From: UBA11891 sp003533785
GTDB lineage: Bacteria > Bacteroidota > Bacteroidia > Flavobacteriales > Flavobacteriaceae
DNA length: 60,337 bases
Direction of reading: 5' to 3'
NCBI GenBank assembly: GCA_949511625.1
Contig: CATFEX010000031.1
Coordinates: 1-60,337, forward strand
Part shown: positions 1 to 6,911 of the stretch, piece after piece
Layout of the letters: every line of letters starts with the position of its first letter
Position numbering within the stretch: position 1 is the stretch's first letter
Translations under genes and position numbers: made by a program
The notes under the pieces: generated by a model
Told to the model about the DNA's origin: nothing
The model's database searches: none
The model's input: the letters and a program-made list of their open reading frames with translations, nothing else

Positions 1-37
1 GGTACTGCCCTCCGGTGGGAGAGTAGGTCGCCGCCTT
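1..37 (+). rRNA. 5S ribosomal RNA, 3' end (partial)
   Basis: The window opens inside the 3' third of a 5S rRNA: the GGTACTGC start, the GGGAGAGTAGGTCGCC block and the adjoining base-paired 3' end are typical of bacterial 5S genes. The rest of the gene, and presumably 16S and 23S, lies upstream of base 1. A strong terminator follows directly, so this is probably the end of an rrn operon. The exact 3' end is not certain to within a few bases. Confidence 0.85.
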
Positions 38-42
38 CTTCG

Positions 43-72
43 AAACCCTTACAGAAATGTAAGGGTTTTTTT
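43..72 (+). terminator. Rho-independent terminator of the rRNA operon
   Basis: A perfect 11-bp stem (AAACCCTTACA at 43-53 pairs with TGTAAGGGTTT at 58-68) closes a GAAA tetraloop and runs into a T tract. It lies six bases after the 5S end and should terminate rrn transcription. Confidence 0.9.
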
Positions 73-177
73 ATGCACTAACGTCTCCGTATATGAAACG
101 TAGCGTGTATAAAGACACTTCATATTTTATGTGACAGAAGTCTTTTTCTATGGGGATTAATTGAAGGGCATATTTTT

Positions 178-477
178 TTAATTTGGAAATTGTAGCGCGA
201 GCGATTCCAAAGCTTCGGAACGAACATTTTGATAGCAGGCCACCCAAGCTTCTTGGTGGGGATTGTGAGCCATTTCGGCCTCGGCCTTTTTGGCGGCGGC
301 TTGGGACTGCCACACCACGATATCGGTATAGCCTCCTTTGAGGTTACGATGCTGTGTCCAAGAGACAAAGCCATGGAGAGGCTGCATTCAGTCGGTACGA
401 ACCTTTTCTGTGAGAGCTAGAAATTCCTTTTGGTCGAGCGTTGCGGGCAATTCATAGTGAATAATATCGGTGTACAT
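178..477 (-). pseudogene. Small dimeric alpha/beta-barrel-like protein, interrupted by an in-frame TGA
   Basis: Reading the minus strand from the ATG at 477 gives one continuous 99-codon frame to the TAA at 178-180, except for a TGA at 388-390 (codon 30). Before the stop the peptide begins MYTDIIHYELPATLDQKEF; after it, it continues MQPLHGFVSWTQH and later TDIVVWQSQAAAKKAEAEM. Both halves have protein-like composition and the second half resembles small antibiotic-monooxygenase-like (ABM) alpha/beta barrel proteins, though I cannot name a precise family. A single G-to-A change turning TGG (Trp) into TGA would explain the break. Alternatives are translation of only the 3' part from the ATG at 387, a sequencing error, or readthrough. 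No SECIS-like context was recognised. Confidence 0.6.
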
Positions 478-500
478 AGGACTAAGGATTTGGGTTAAAT

Positions 501-518
501 AAAAACCCCTCTCGGGGT
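501..518 (-). terminator. Short terminator-like hairpin
   Basis: On the minus strand ACCCC-GAGA-GGGGT is followed by TTTTATTT. The stem is only 5 bp but GC-rich, with a good U tract. It could end transcripts arriving from the ZIP side or act as an attenuator ahead of the broken ORF at 477. Confidence 0.4.
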
Positions 519-545
519 AGAGAAGGGTAAACAAAAACTAAATCA

Positions 546-605
546 ATGAAAAAAAGCAAAGTAAGTAGGTTAAATCATTTGGCTTTAGTGTTGTATATCA
601 GTTGA
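546..605 (+). CDS. Candidate 19-aa leader peptide
   Basis: A short ORF starting ATG AAA AAA and ending TGA at 603-605 encodes MKKSKVSRLNHLALVLYIS. Its second half is rich in branched-chain codons (four Leu including three in LALVL, plus Val and Ile). The stop lies 11 bases before the first arm (617-625) of a structure that can switch with a terminator-like hairpin, which is the geometry of a translation-coupled attenuator. No operon follows on the plus strand, so it is an orphan, or the resemblance is chance. It is far too short for coding statistics. Confidence 0.25.
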   Translation: MKKSKVSRLNHLALVLYIS

Positions 606-616
606 TAGGAAAACAG

Positions 617-707
617 GCTGGGCGTCTAGGGGGCAGGGGTGTCTTTTATAAATAATCTGAGCACTAAAAACCTGAAAAGCTCAAAAAAGACAACGCCCAG
701 CGGCGTT
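617..707 (+). promoter_or_regulatory. Attenuator-like structure with mutually exclusive stems
   Basis: GCTGGGCGT (617-625) is perfectly complementary to ACGCCCAGC (693-701). Inside it TGTCTTTT (640-647) pairs with AAAAGACA (685-692), directly continuous with the outer arm on the 3' side, and TGAGC (658-662) pairs with GCTCA (679-683). The 3' arm also takes part in an alternative hairpin, AACGCC-CAGC-GGCGTT at 692-707 followed by TTTC on the plus strand; on the minus strand the same hairpin runs into GTCTTTTTTG and may terminate the ZIP transcript. The two foldings exclude each other. Which strand, if either, is functional is unknown. Confidence 0.35.
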
Positions 708-911
708 TTCCAAAAGTTCTTAAATCCGCAATAACAAACAACTTTATAGAAAGCTTCTGAGTAAAATGAAAAACTCGATTTGGGATTTAAAAACATTATT
801 TTCGTTTTGATAGTGCTAAAGTCAAGCTTTCTTGGAGTCCCTACAATGGCTGGGTAGCGAGTGTTGGAAATAAAGTAATAGGTGGTTATAGAAATGTAAT
901 ATCTGGTTGGA

Positions 912-1595
912 CTATAGAAGGCTGCCCAGTAAAAACCCCAGCAATATACTAATGAATTTGGCTGCATTAAAGCGATGTCCTTCACTAGTTTCGAAGATGA
1001 TGGTGGTTGCGATGTGGAGAAGAATCCCTACCACCATACCGGTTATTGGTAATAAAATGGCGGTTCCGTTCAGAAGCATACGTGCTCCAAGCATTCCTCC
1101 TAGGGGAGTGACAAGCGCAAAGCCCGCCAAGGGTAGATACAAGGACTTCCAGTTTTTGGATTGGAGTTTGAGTACGGTGAACAACGCCACCGTGATTGGA
1201 ATCTTGTGAACAAACATTCCCCAAGCCAGCTGCGGATAGTTGCTTAAAGGCATGCCCTCTGTAAAGGCATGAAGCCCCAGACTCAGCCACAGCAACCAGG
1301 GATATTTATTTTGCGCAGATGGATGGGTATGGCCGTGCTCCATGCCTTTGGAAAAGTATTCCAACGCGATCTGGAAGAGAATGCCCCCAATGACCCAATA
1401 GCCCACTGTGAAATCCTCAGCAGCGAATAGCTTGGGCAGCAGTTCAAAAAAAATGACAGACAATAAAAAAGCTCCGCTAAATGCAAGCAACAATGCTTGA
1501 CTCACCTTTTGTCTATTGACAAGGAGGTGGGCTAGGAGAACCCCTGCACCTACGCCCATGAATGGAAGCCCAAAGAGTAAGGTTGTATAGGTCAT
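912..1595 (-). CDS. ZIP family metal transporter
   Basis: A 227-aa polytopic inner-membrane protein of the ZIP (SLC39) superfamily, which move divalent metals such as zinc, iron or manganese into the cytoplasm. About seven to eight hydrophobic segments are visible. The helix with SLGLHAFTEGMPL matches the family H-x-x-x-E-G metal-binding helix, and FVHKIP matches the second His-containing helix (H-K-x-P). A short histidine-rich cytoplasmic loop (MEHGHTHP) separates the two halves, as in many ZIPs. It is divergent from the methyltransferase gene at 1652 and shares its promoter region. Substrate cannot be told from sequence. Confidence 0.85.
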   Translation of the reverse strand: MTYTTLLFGLPFMGVGAGVLLAHLLVNRQKVSQALLLAFSGAFLLSVIFFELLPKLFAAEDFTVGYWVIGGILFQIALEYFSKGMEHGHTHPSAQNKYPWLLWLSLGLHAFTEGMPLSNYPQLAWGMFVHKIPITVALFTVLKLQSKNWKSLYLPLAGFALVTPLGGMLGARMLLNGTAILLPITGMVVGILLHIATTIIFETSEGHRFNAAKFISILLGFLLGSLL

Positions 1596-1605
1596 TAATA
1601 TTGGA

Positions 1606-1634
1606 TTGCGGGCGATAAAAATAGCGTATTTTTA
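1606..1634. promoter_or_regulatory. Divergent promoter with palindromic -7 elements
   Basis: TAAAAATA-GCG-TATTTTTA (1616-1634) is an exact inverted repeat. The rightward half (1627-1634) is a near match to the Bacteroidota -7 element TAnnTTTG with a TTG at 1606-1608, 18 bases upstream, and points to the methyltransferase ATG at 1652. The leftward half (1623 to 1616) is an identical -7-like element pointing to the ZIP ATG at 1595, without a clear -33 TTG. Confidence 0.5.
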
Positions 1635-1651
1635 GCCTAGAAATTCCCTAG

Positions 1652-2818
1652 ATGGACAAAAATTTGACGTTTCTAGCCAAAACCTTTTATGGTTTTGAAC
1701 CCCTTTTAGCGAAAGAATTACTGGCTCTGGGAGCACGTTCCATTAAGGAAGGGAATCGGATGGTGACCTTCGAGGGGGACTTGGGTTTTTTGTACAAAGC
1801 GAATCTCGCCTTGCGCACCGCTTTGAAAATTTTGTGGCCCATTCATCGTTTTGCTGCTGCAAATGAAGAAATGCTCTATCAGGCACTCTATCGCTTTCCG
1901 TGGGAAAACTACCTGAGTGCAGAACAAACTTTTGCTATTGACAGTGTGGTGTTTGGGGATCTCTTCACCCATTCCCTCTATGTGAGCCAAAAAACCAAGG
2001 ATGCCCTGGTCGATCGGTTTCGCAAACAAACAGGAAAACGCCCCTCTGTGGACCCCCATCAACCGGATTTAAAGATTCATATACACATATACAACCAGCA
2101 AGTCACTCTATCGCTGGACGCTTCTGGAGAATCCTTGCACAAGCGAGGCTATCGGAAAGTGACCAATATTGCTCCCATCAACGAAGTTTTGGCGGCGGGC
2201 ATGCTCCTTCATTCGGGCTGGGAAGGCAAGACCGACTTTTTGGACCCTATGTGTGGCAGCGGTACGTTGGTGATTGAAGCTGCGATGATGGCCGCTCAAA
2301 TTCCAGCCAACATCAATCGAGAGTATTTTGCTTTTGAACGCTGGGCCAATTGGGATCCAGATCTGTTTGAAACCATTCGCAACAGCTTGCTCAAAAAGGT
2401 GATCTCCCCTGGCATTCAAATTTTGGGATCGGACAAAGCGCCATCGGCCGTTCGTAAAGCACAGGAAAACGTGGCACAGGCCAACTTAGAAGAGTTTGTC
2501 AGTATCGAACGCCAAGATTTTTTTCAAACCCAAAAACCTTCCGAAACCCCATTACATTTGGTAACCAATCCTCCCTATGGGGAGCGACTGGAAGGCGATA
2601 TCAAGGCGCTGTATGAAAAAATAGGAAATACCTTCAAACAACATTATCCCAATACCCAGGCTTGGATGATTACATCCAATCTAGAAGCCATGAAAAGCAT
2701 TGGCCTTCGCCCCAGCCGTAAAATCAAACTTTTCAATGGAAAACTAGAATCACGCTTGCTGAATTTCCCCATTTACGCTGGAACGAAAAAGATTCATAAG
2801 ATTCCAAAGGATTCTTAA
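1652..2818 (+). CDS. THUMP-domain class I RNA methyltransferase (RlmL-type)
   Basis: A 388-aa SAM-dependent methyltransferase of the family containing the N-terminal half of E. coli RlmKL, which makes N2-methylguanosine in 23S rRNA (m2G2445). The N-terminal third matches a ferredoxin-like/THUMP RNA-binding module. The catalytic part shows the SAM-binding motif FLDPMCGSGTLVIEAA near residues 195-210 and the amine-methyltransferase motif NPPYGERL near 305-312. The second (RlmK) half of the E. coli enzyme is absent, as is normal in Bacteroidota. The position methylated in this organism is inferred from the family, not shown. Confidence 0.88.
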   Translation: MDKNLTFLAKTFYGFEPLLAKELLALGARSIKEGNRMVTFEGDLGFLYKANLALRTALKILWPIHRFAAANEEMLYQALYRFPWENYLSAEQTFAIDSVVFGDLFTHSLYVSQKTKDALVDRFRKQTGKRPSVDPHQPDLKIHIHIYNQQVTLSLDASGESLHKRGYRKVTNIAPINEVLAAGMLLHSGWEGKTDFLDPMCGSGTLVIEAAMMAAQIPANINREYFAFERWANWDPDLFETIRNSLLKKVISPGIQILGSDKAPSAVRKAQENVAQANLEEFVSIERQDFFQTQKPSETPLHLVTNPPYGERLEGDIKALYEKIGNTFKQHYPNTQAWMITSNLEAMKSIGLRPSRKIKLFNGKLESRLLNFPIYAGTKKIHKIPKDS

Positions 2819-2858
2819 CGCTGTCGCGCAAGGCAATTTTATATTGACAAGGAAGGAG

Positions 2859-3614
2859 TCAATCGGCCTGAAGTTCCTTGTCTTTTTTGCCAAAGCGAAA
2901 GGGAAGGGCATAAGTGAGGGTGTAGTTAAACCCGACACTAAAATTATTGTCATCGGTGACTTTGTTGAAGCCAGGAATGTAGAGATTGGCAAAATCTTCA
3001 GGAACTGTTTCACCCATAAGGACATTTAAACGAAGACTGAAGCCGGTGTATAAATTATTGGCGAGTTCCACTTTGATACCCGCAACAATCTCAAACCAAT
3101 TGGCACTCAAATCAGGTCGGGGTCCGGTGGCATAGCCACTGGAGGTGATTGCGTCGTCGAAAAAATGATCGGTAGTATACAAGAGGTAATTATTGACATT
3201 CAATTCATGAGAGCTGCTTGCAATTCGAAAACCGATATAGACTTGGTTGTCCATGCCCTCCCAGTTTTCAAACATATTGTAATCGATCCCGATTTTGATA
3301 TAGTTTCCCTTCACATCAAAATTCACTTGTTCCGACTGCATGGTGCGTTCTTCCGTTCCCGCTTCTAATGCGATGTAGAGATTGTCGGTTATATTGAGGT
3401 CCGTAACCAGTTCAAAACTCGAATATTCATCGTCAATTTGGGTGCGAATGGGTCGGTATAGATCTAGCCCTGCTCGCAGCGTCATGGGACGTTTGCGAAA
3501 CTTCTTTTTTATAGAAAGGGTATCCTGTGGGAGGACTTCAGCTTCTTGAGCTTGCAGCGTTTCCCAGGAGATCAATCCACTAATGATACAAAGCCAAATG
3601 CACAGTTTCTTCAT
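2859..3614 (-). CDS. DUF6048 family outer-membrane-like protein
   Basis: A 251-aa protein with a signal peptide (MKKLCIWLCIISGLISWETLQAQ, positively charged start, hydrophobic core, cleavage after AQ) and then alternating short beta-like segments rich in aromatic residues, ending with a strand-like segment before the C-terminal charged tail. This fits a small beta-barrel of the outer membrane. I recognise it as DUF6048, regularly paired in flavobacteria with DUF6452, whose gene overlaps its start by 35 bases here. Function is unknown. Confidence 0.75.
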   Translation of the reverse strand: MKKLCIWLCIISGLISWETLQAQEAEVLPQDTLSIKKKFRKRPMTLRAGLDLYRPIRTQIDDEYSSFELVTDLNITDNLYIALEAGTEERTMQSEQVNFDVKGNYIKIGIDYNMFENWEGMDNQVYIGFRIASSSHELNVNNYLLYTTDHFFDDAITSSGYATGPRPDLSANWFEIVAGIKVELANNLYTGFSLRLNVLMGETVPEDFANLYIPGFNKVTDDNNFSVGFNYTLTYALPFRFGKKDKELQAD

Positions 3615-4068
3615 TGCTGATGGTGTCTTGTCGAATTTCGAACCCGAGAATCCAACTGTTGGAAGGGTCGCTTTGGGCGACCGATTGTTCGTTTAAAAAA
3701 TACGTTCCCCGAAATCCACAAGCCCGATTGATGTATTCGTCTTTGCGTTGGTAGGTGAATTGGATGAGGGTCTTGCTCTCCGTATCCGTTCCTAAATTGG
3801 TTGTGAATTCAAATTCAGTGAAACTTTGATCCTGTCGGAGGGGGAGTAAGTATGGATCGCTGACGGGGAGGATGGAGTCGATGCTCAAGGATTTGATTTG
3901 GAGTCCTTGCACTTCTTTGCTGAGTTCTGGATTTTGTGCATCTACAAAGCTGATATTCAAACGCGGTGTGGGAAGCGTTTCTTCCAAACAGATGTCATCT
4001 TTTTCACAACTGTAAAATAGACTGTAGAGACCGAGCATAACGAGAAAAAGTGTGGGGAATGACCTCAT
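3580..4068 (-). CDS. DUF6452 family lipoprotein
   Basis: A 162-aa exported protein. The N-terminus is a short lipoprotein-type signal with the lipidation Cys in LFYSCEKDD near residue 21; the remainder looks beta-rich and has conserved-looking Cys residues (DDICLEE, RACGFRG). This matches DUF6452, a Bacteroidota family of unknown function that sits just before DUF6048. Its start overlaps the rlmD stop by four bases (ATGA), and its 3' end overlaps the DUF6048 gene, so rlmD, DUF6452 and DUF6048 form one operon. Confidence 0.75.
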   Translation of the reverse strand: MRSFPTLFLVMLGLYSLFYSCEKDDICLEETLPTPRLNISFVDAQNPELSKEVQGLQIKSLSIDSILPVSDPYLLPLRQDQSFTEFEFTTNLGTDTESKTLIQFTYQRKDEYINRACGFRGTYFLNEQSVAQSDPSNSWILGFEIRQDTISNEETVHLALYH

Positions 4069-5468
4069 AATCGTACCAAAAGTACAACATTTTCTACATG
4101 CTGGGTTTGTGGAAAAAGATCGATAGCTTGACTCAATTCAATTCTATAGTTTGCTTTTAAAAGACTCAAATCACGCGCCTGTGTAGCACTATTACAACTC
4201 ACATATACGATTCGTTCGGGTGCCAATTCCAAGAGCTGTTTCACTACTTTGGGGTGCATTCCGCTTCGAGGTGGATCGGTGATGACAAGCTGCGCTTTTC
4301 CATGACGAGAAATAAAACCTTGATTGAAACAGTCTTTCATGTCGCCTACTTCAAAAGCTACATTGGTAATTGAATTGTTTTTGGCGTTGACTTTGGCGGC
4401 TTCTATGGCTTCGGGTACGGATTCAATTCCAATAACTTTTTGACACTGATTGGCTACATATTGAGCAATGGTTCCAGTTCCAGTGTACAGGTCGTAAACA
4501 ATTTCATGGGGCTGTAACTGGGCCATTTCTTTCACCAAAGAATAAAGCCTTTCGGCCTGTTCAGAATTGGTTTGATAAAAGGACTTGGCGGTAATTTGAA
4601 AGGTTAAGTGTCCCATTTTTTCTTGTATGTAATCTTGCTGTGTATAGGCCTGTATCTTTTGATCGTAGAGACTGTCATTCGCCTTGCTGTTAACACAGTA
4701 GAGGAGGGAGCTTATTGCTGGAAAGGCACCGAGAAGCGCCGCCAAAAGGGCGTCAATTTCTGTGGGATCGTCATAGAAAAACTGCAACAAAACCATCACT
4801 TCCCCCAAACGGGTGGTTCGAATGAGTAAAGTACGCAAAAACCCTTCTTGGGACCTGGGGTTAAAAAAACTAAGATTTTGTTCCAAGGCGTAGTGGCGTA
4901 TATAGTTGCGAATCGCATTGGAGGGATCTGCCTGTAAATGACATTGGTGGATGTCTACCACCTTATCCCACATACCGGGTTTGTGAAAGCCAACGCCTCG
5001 GCGTTCTATTGGAGTGTCTTGAGCAATTTCATCGGCGGTCAACCAGCGTTGACTGGAAAAAGAAAATTCCATTTTATTGCGATAGAAGTAGGACTTGGGT
5101 GCCCCTAAAATAGGTTTTGTGTGCTCAGGTGTTACTTTCCCTATGTGTGTGAGGTTGTGGGCTACTTCTTTTTCTTTAAAGTGTAGTTGGGCTTTATAAT
5201 CCAAATGTTGCCACTTGCATCCACCACACAAACCAAAGTAATCACAAACGGCTTCTACTCGATTGGGTGAGGATGCCTCAATACGGTCTAAGCGTGCTTC
5301 CCAGTAGCCCCGTCTTTTGCGAAAAGCGGTGGCTGAGACGATGTCACCCGGTACAGCACCCGCCACAAAAAAGACTCGACCGTCCTGTTTCCCAACACCC
5401 ATTCCTTTGGTATTGATGTCCACAATTTCTAGATCTTTCAGTACGAGGTTTATTTTTTTTCTCCCCAT
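4065..5468 (-). CDS. rlmD: 23S rRNA (uracil-C5)-methyltransferase RlmD
   Basis: A 467-aa enzyme of the TrmA/RlmD family that methylates C5 of uridine in 23S rRNA (U1939 in E. coli). An N-terminal TRAM-like domain (about 1-60) is followed by the iron-sulfur cysteines C75, C81 and C84 (CDYFGLCGGC) with a fourth in VDIHQCH near 175. The SAM site DLYTGTGTIAQ and the catalytic region VYVSCNSATQARDL near 425, with the nucleophilic Cys, are intact. It is the first gene of an operon with DUF6452 and DUF6048. A -7-like TACTTTTG ends five bases before the ATG, suggesting a leaderless or nearly leaderless mRNA. Confidence 0.9.
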   Translation of the reverse strand: MGRKKINLVLKDLEIVDINTKGMGVGKQDGRVFFVAGAVPGDIVSATAFRKRRGYWEARLDRIEASSPNRVEAVCDYFGLCGGCKWQHLDYKAQLHFKEKEVAHNLTHIGKVTPEHTKPILGAPKSYFYRNKMEFSFSSQRWLTADEIAQDTPIERRGVGFHKPGMWDKVVDIHQCHLQADPSNAIRNYIRHYALEQNLSFFNPRSQEGFLRTLLIRTTRLGEVMVLLQFFYDDPTEIDALLAALLGAFPAISSLLYCVNSKANDSLYDQKIQAYTQQDYIQEKMGHLTFQITAKSFYQTNSEQAERLYSLVKEMAQLQPHEIVYDLYTGTGTIAQYVANQCQKVIGIESVPEAIEAAKVNAKNNSITNVAFEVGDMKDCFNQGFISRHGKAQLVITDPPRSGMHPKVVKQLLELAPERIVYVSCNSATQARDLSLLKANYRIELSQAIDLFPQTQHVENVVLLVRL

Positions 5469-5472
5469 GCGG

Positions 5473-5480
5473 CAAAAGTA
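5473..5480 (-). promoter_or_regulatory. -7 promoter element of rlmD
   Basis: TACTTTTG on the minus strand is an exact match to the Bacteroidota TAnnTTTG element and ends five bases before the rlmD ATG at 5468. No strong -33 TTG is seen at the usual distance. Confidence 0.45.
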
Positions 5481-5526
5481 GTGCTAATGGGAGTTGCATC
5501 AGATAAATTTGTTGATGAATTTGTGA

Positions 5527-5534
5527 TATCTTTG
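5527..5534 (+). promoter_or_regulatory. -7 promoter element of rocD
   Basis: TATCTTTG is an exact match to TAnnTTTG, about 70 bases before the rocD ATG. The nearest TTG (5509-5511) is only 15 bases upstream, slightly short of the usual spacing. The leader of about 60 bases is long enough for regulation, but no riboswitch or operator was recognised. Confidence 0.5.
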
Positions 5535-5602
5535 GAGGAGACGCAACGTATAAAATGTTATATTGACACAAATATCATTTATAAAGTTATAAATAAAACA
5601 TT

Positions 5603-6883
5603 ATGGAAGTACAACAAGCCAACGCAACCCAATACCATCTGGATTTAGAAAAGGAACACGGAGCACACGACTACCATCCTTTGCCAGTCGTTCTTGCGAA
5701 AGGAGAGGGCGTTTACCTGTGGGATGTTGAAGGGAAGAGGTACTATGATTTCCTTTCAGCCTATTCTGCTGTGAATCAAGGGCACTGTCATCCAGAGATT
5801 GTAGCCAGGCTCCAAGAACAAGCTTCCACATTGACATTAACTTCTAGAGCTTTCCACAACAATCGTTTGGGAGAATATATGGCTTACACTACCGAATACT
5901 TTGGTTTTGAGCGTTTGCTCCCCATGAATACAGGGGCAGAAGGGGTGGAAACAGCGATAAAAATTACCCGAAAATGGGGATATACTGTAAAAGGGGTTCC
6001 AGAAAACAAAGCGCAAATTGTTGTTTGTGACAATAATTTTCACGGACGCACGACTACGATTATATCGTTTTCCTCCGATGCGGGCTCAAAAGATTATTTT
6101 GGCCCCCATACAGGTGGTTTCCTCCATATTCCTTATAACGATCTGGAGGCACTAGAAGCCGTACTCCAAACCAATAAAAATATTGTGGGCTTCTTGGTAG
6201 AACCCATCCAAGGAGAAGCAGGGGTCTACACTCCCGACGAAAATTTTATTCGTGGCGCCCGAACACTCTGTGACGAATTCAACGTGCTGTTGATGGCCGA
6301 TGAAATTCAAACGGGAATTGGACGAACAGGATCGCTACTGGCGGTTTGTGGCAACTGCAGTTGTGAAGGACATTGTGAAAAACAGCCCGATACCTACACG
6401 CGTCCCGACCTGTTGATATTGGGGAAAGCCCTTAGTGGAGGAACCTATCCAGTATCTGCCGTTCTTTGTGATAGCACGATCATGGATGTGATTCAACCTG
6501 GACAACATGGGAGCACCTTTGGTGGAAACCCTTTGGGAGTGACCGTTGCCAAAACAGCTTTAGAAGTCATTCGTAATCAAAAATTGACACAAAATGCCCG
6601 TCGCTTGGGAGAACGCTTTCGCACCGCAATGCAAGCTCACATCGAGTCCCATTCTATTGTGACCTTGGTTCGAGGAAAAGGGCTCTTGAATGCAATTGTA
6701 ATCAATGATAGTCCAGACAGCGATACCGCATGGAATATTTGCCTTCGCCTAAAGGACAACGGATTGTTGGCCAAACCCACCCATGGAAACATTATACGGT
6801 TTGCTCCTCCCTTAGTGATGACCGAAGAACAACTCGATGATTGTATCGCAATTATCGTAAAAACTTTGAAAGAATTTGAGTAA
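5603..6883 (+). CDS. rocD: Ornithine--oxo-acid aminotransferase
   Basis: A 426-aa class III PLP-dependent aminotransferase that converts ornithine and 2-oxoglutarate to glutamate-5-semialdehyde and glutamate in arginine/ornithine breakdown. Family hallmarks are the N-terminal DYHPLPVVLAKGEGVYLWD and SAYSAVNQGHCHP, the MNTGAEGVETAIK segment, MADEIQTGIGRTG, and the PLP lysine in LILGKALSGG near residue 275. A Cys-rich insert (CGNCSCEGHCE, about residues 248-258) sits just before the PLP-lysine segment. I believe this insert is shared by related flavobacterial enzymes but could not verify that; it could bind a metal. The DDAH-like and CtlX hydrolases at 46642-48473 would supply the same pathway. 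Confidence 0.92.
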   Translation: MEVQQANATQYHLDLEKEHGAHDYHPLPVVLAKGEGVYLWDVEGKRYYDFLSAYSAVNQGHCHPEIVARLQEQASTLTLTSRAFHNNRLGEYMAYTTEYFGFERLLPMNTGAEGVETAIKITRKWGYTVKGVPENKAQIVVCDNNFHGRTTTIISFSSDAGSKDYFGPHTGGFLHIPYNDLEALEAVLQTNKNIVGFLVEPIQGEAGVYTPDENFIRGARTLCDEFNVLLMADEIQTGIGRTGSLLAVCGNCSCEGHCEKQPDTYTRPDLLILGKALSGGTYPVSAVLCDSTIMDVIQPGQHGSTFGGNPLGVTVAKTALEVIRNQKLTQNARRLGERFRTAMQAHIESHSIVTLVRGKGLLNAIVINDSPDSDTAWNICLRLKDNGLLAKPTHGNIIRFAPPLVMTEEQLDDCIAIIVKTLKEFE

Positions 6884-6911
6884 AACCCACCTTCTTCCTT
6901 AAGTTTACAGT

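Larger units (their letters stand above)
478..911. other. Gene-free stretch with nested inverted repeats
   Basis: No convincing protein gene lies between the broken ORF and the ZIP gene. The stretch contains a short hairpin (505-518), a 19-codon ORF (546-605), a nested inverted-repeat structure (617-701) and an overlapping terminator-like hairpin (692-707), described separately. From about 710 to 911 I see no recognisable feature; the minus-strand frame that runs through it (626-985) overlaps the 3' end of the ZIP gene and looks like chance. Confidence 0.5.

Noticed and set aside
388..390. Selenocysteine at the in-frame TGA
   Set aside because: The position fits Trp by codon change, the protein is not a known selenoprotein type, no hairpin of SECIS type was seen directly after it, and selenocysteine use is not expected here.
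1..911. Genomic island boundary at the rRNA operon
   Set aside because: No integrase, attachment repeat or insertion sequence is visible; the broken ORF and orphan attenuator are not enough to claim one.
626..985. 119-codon minus-strand frame next to the ZIP gene
   Set aside because: It overlaps the 3' end of the ZIP gene in another frame, has an unusual composition rich in Phe and Tyr, and covers the inverted-repeat structure; no domain is visible.
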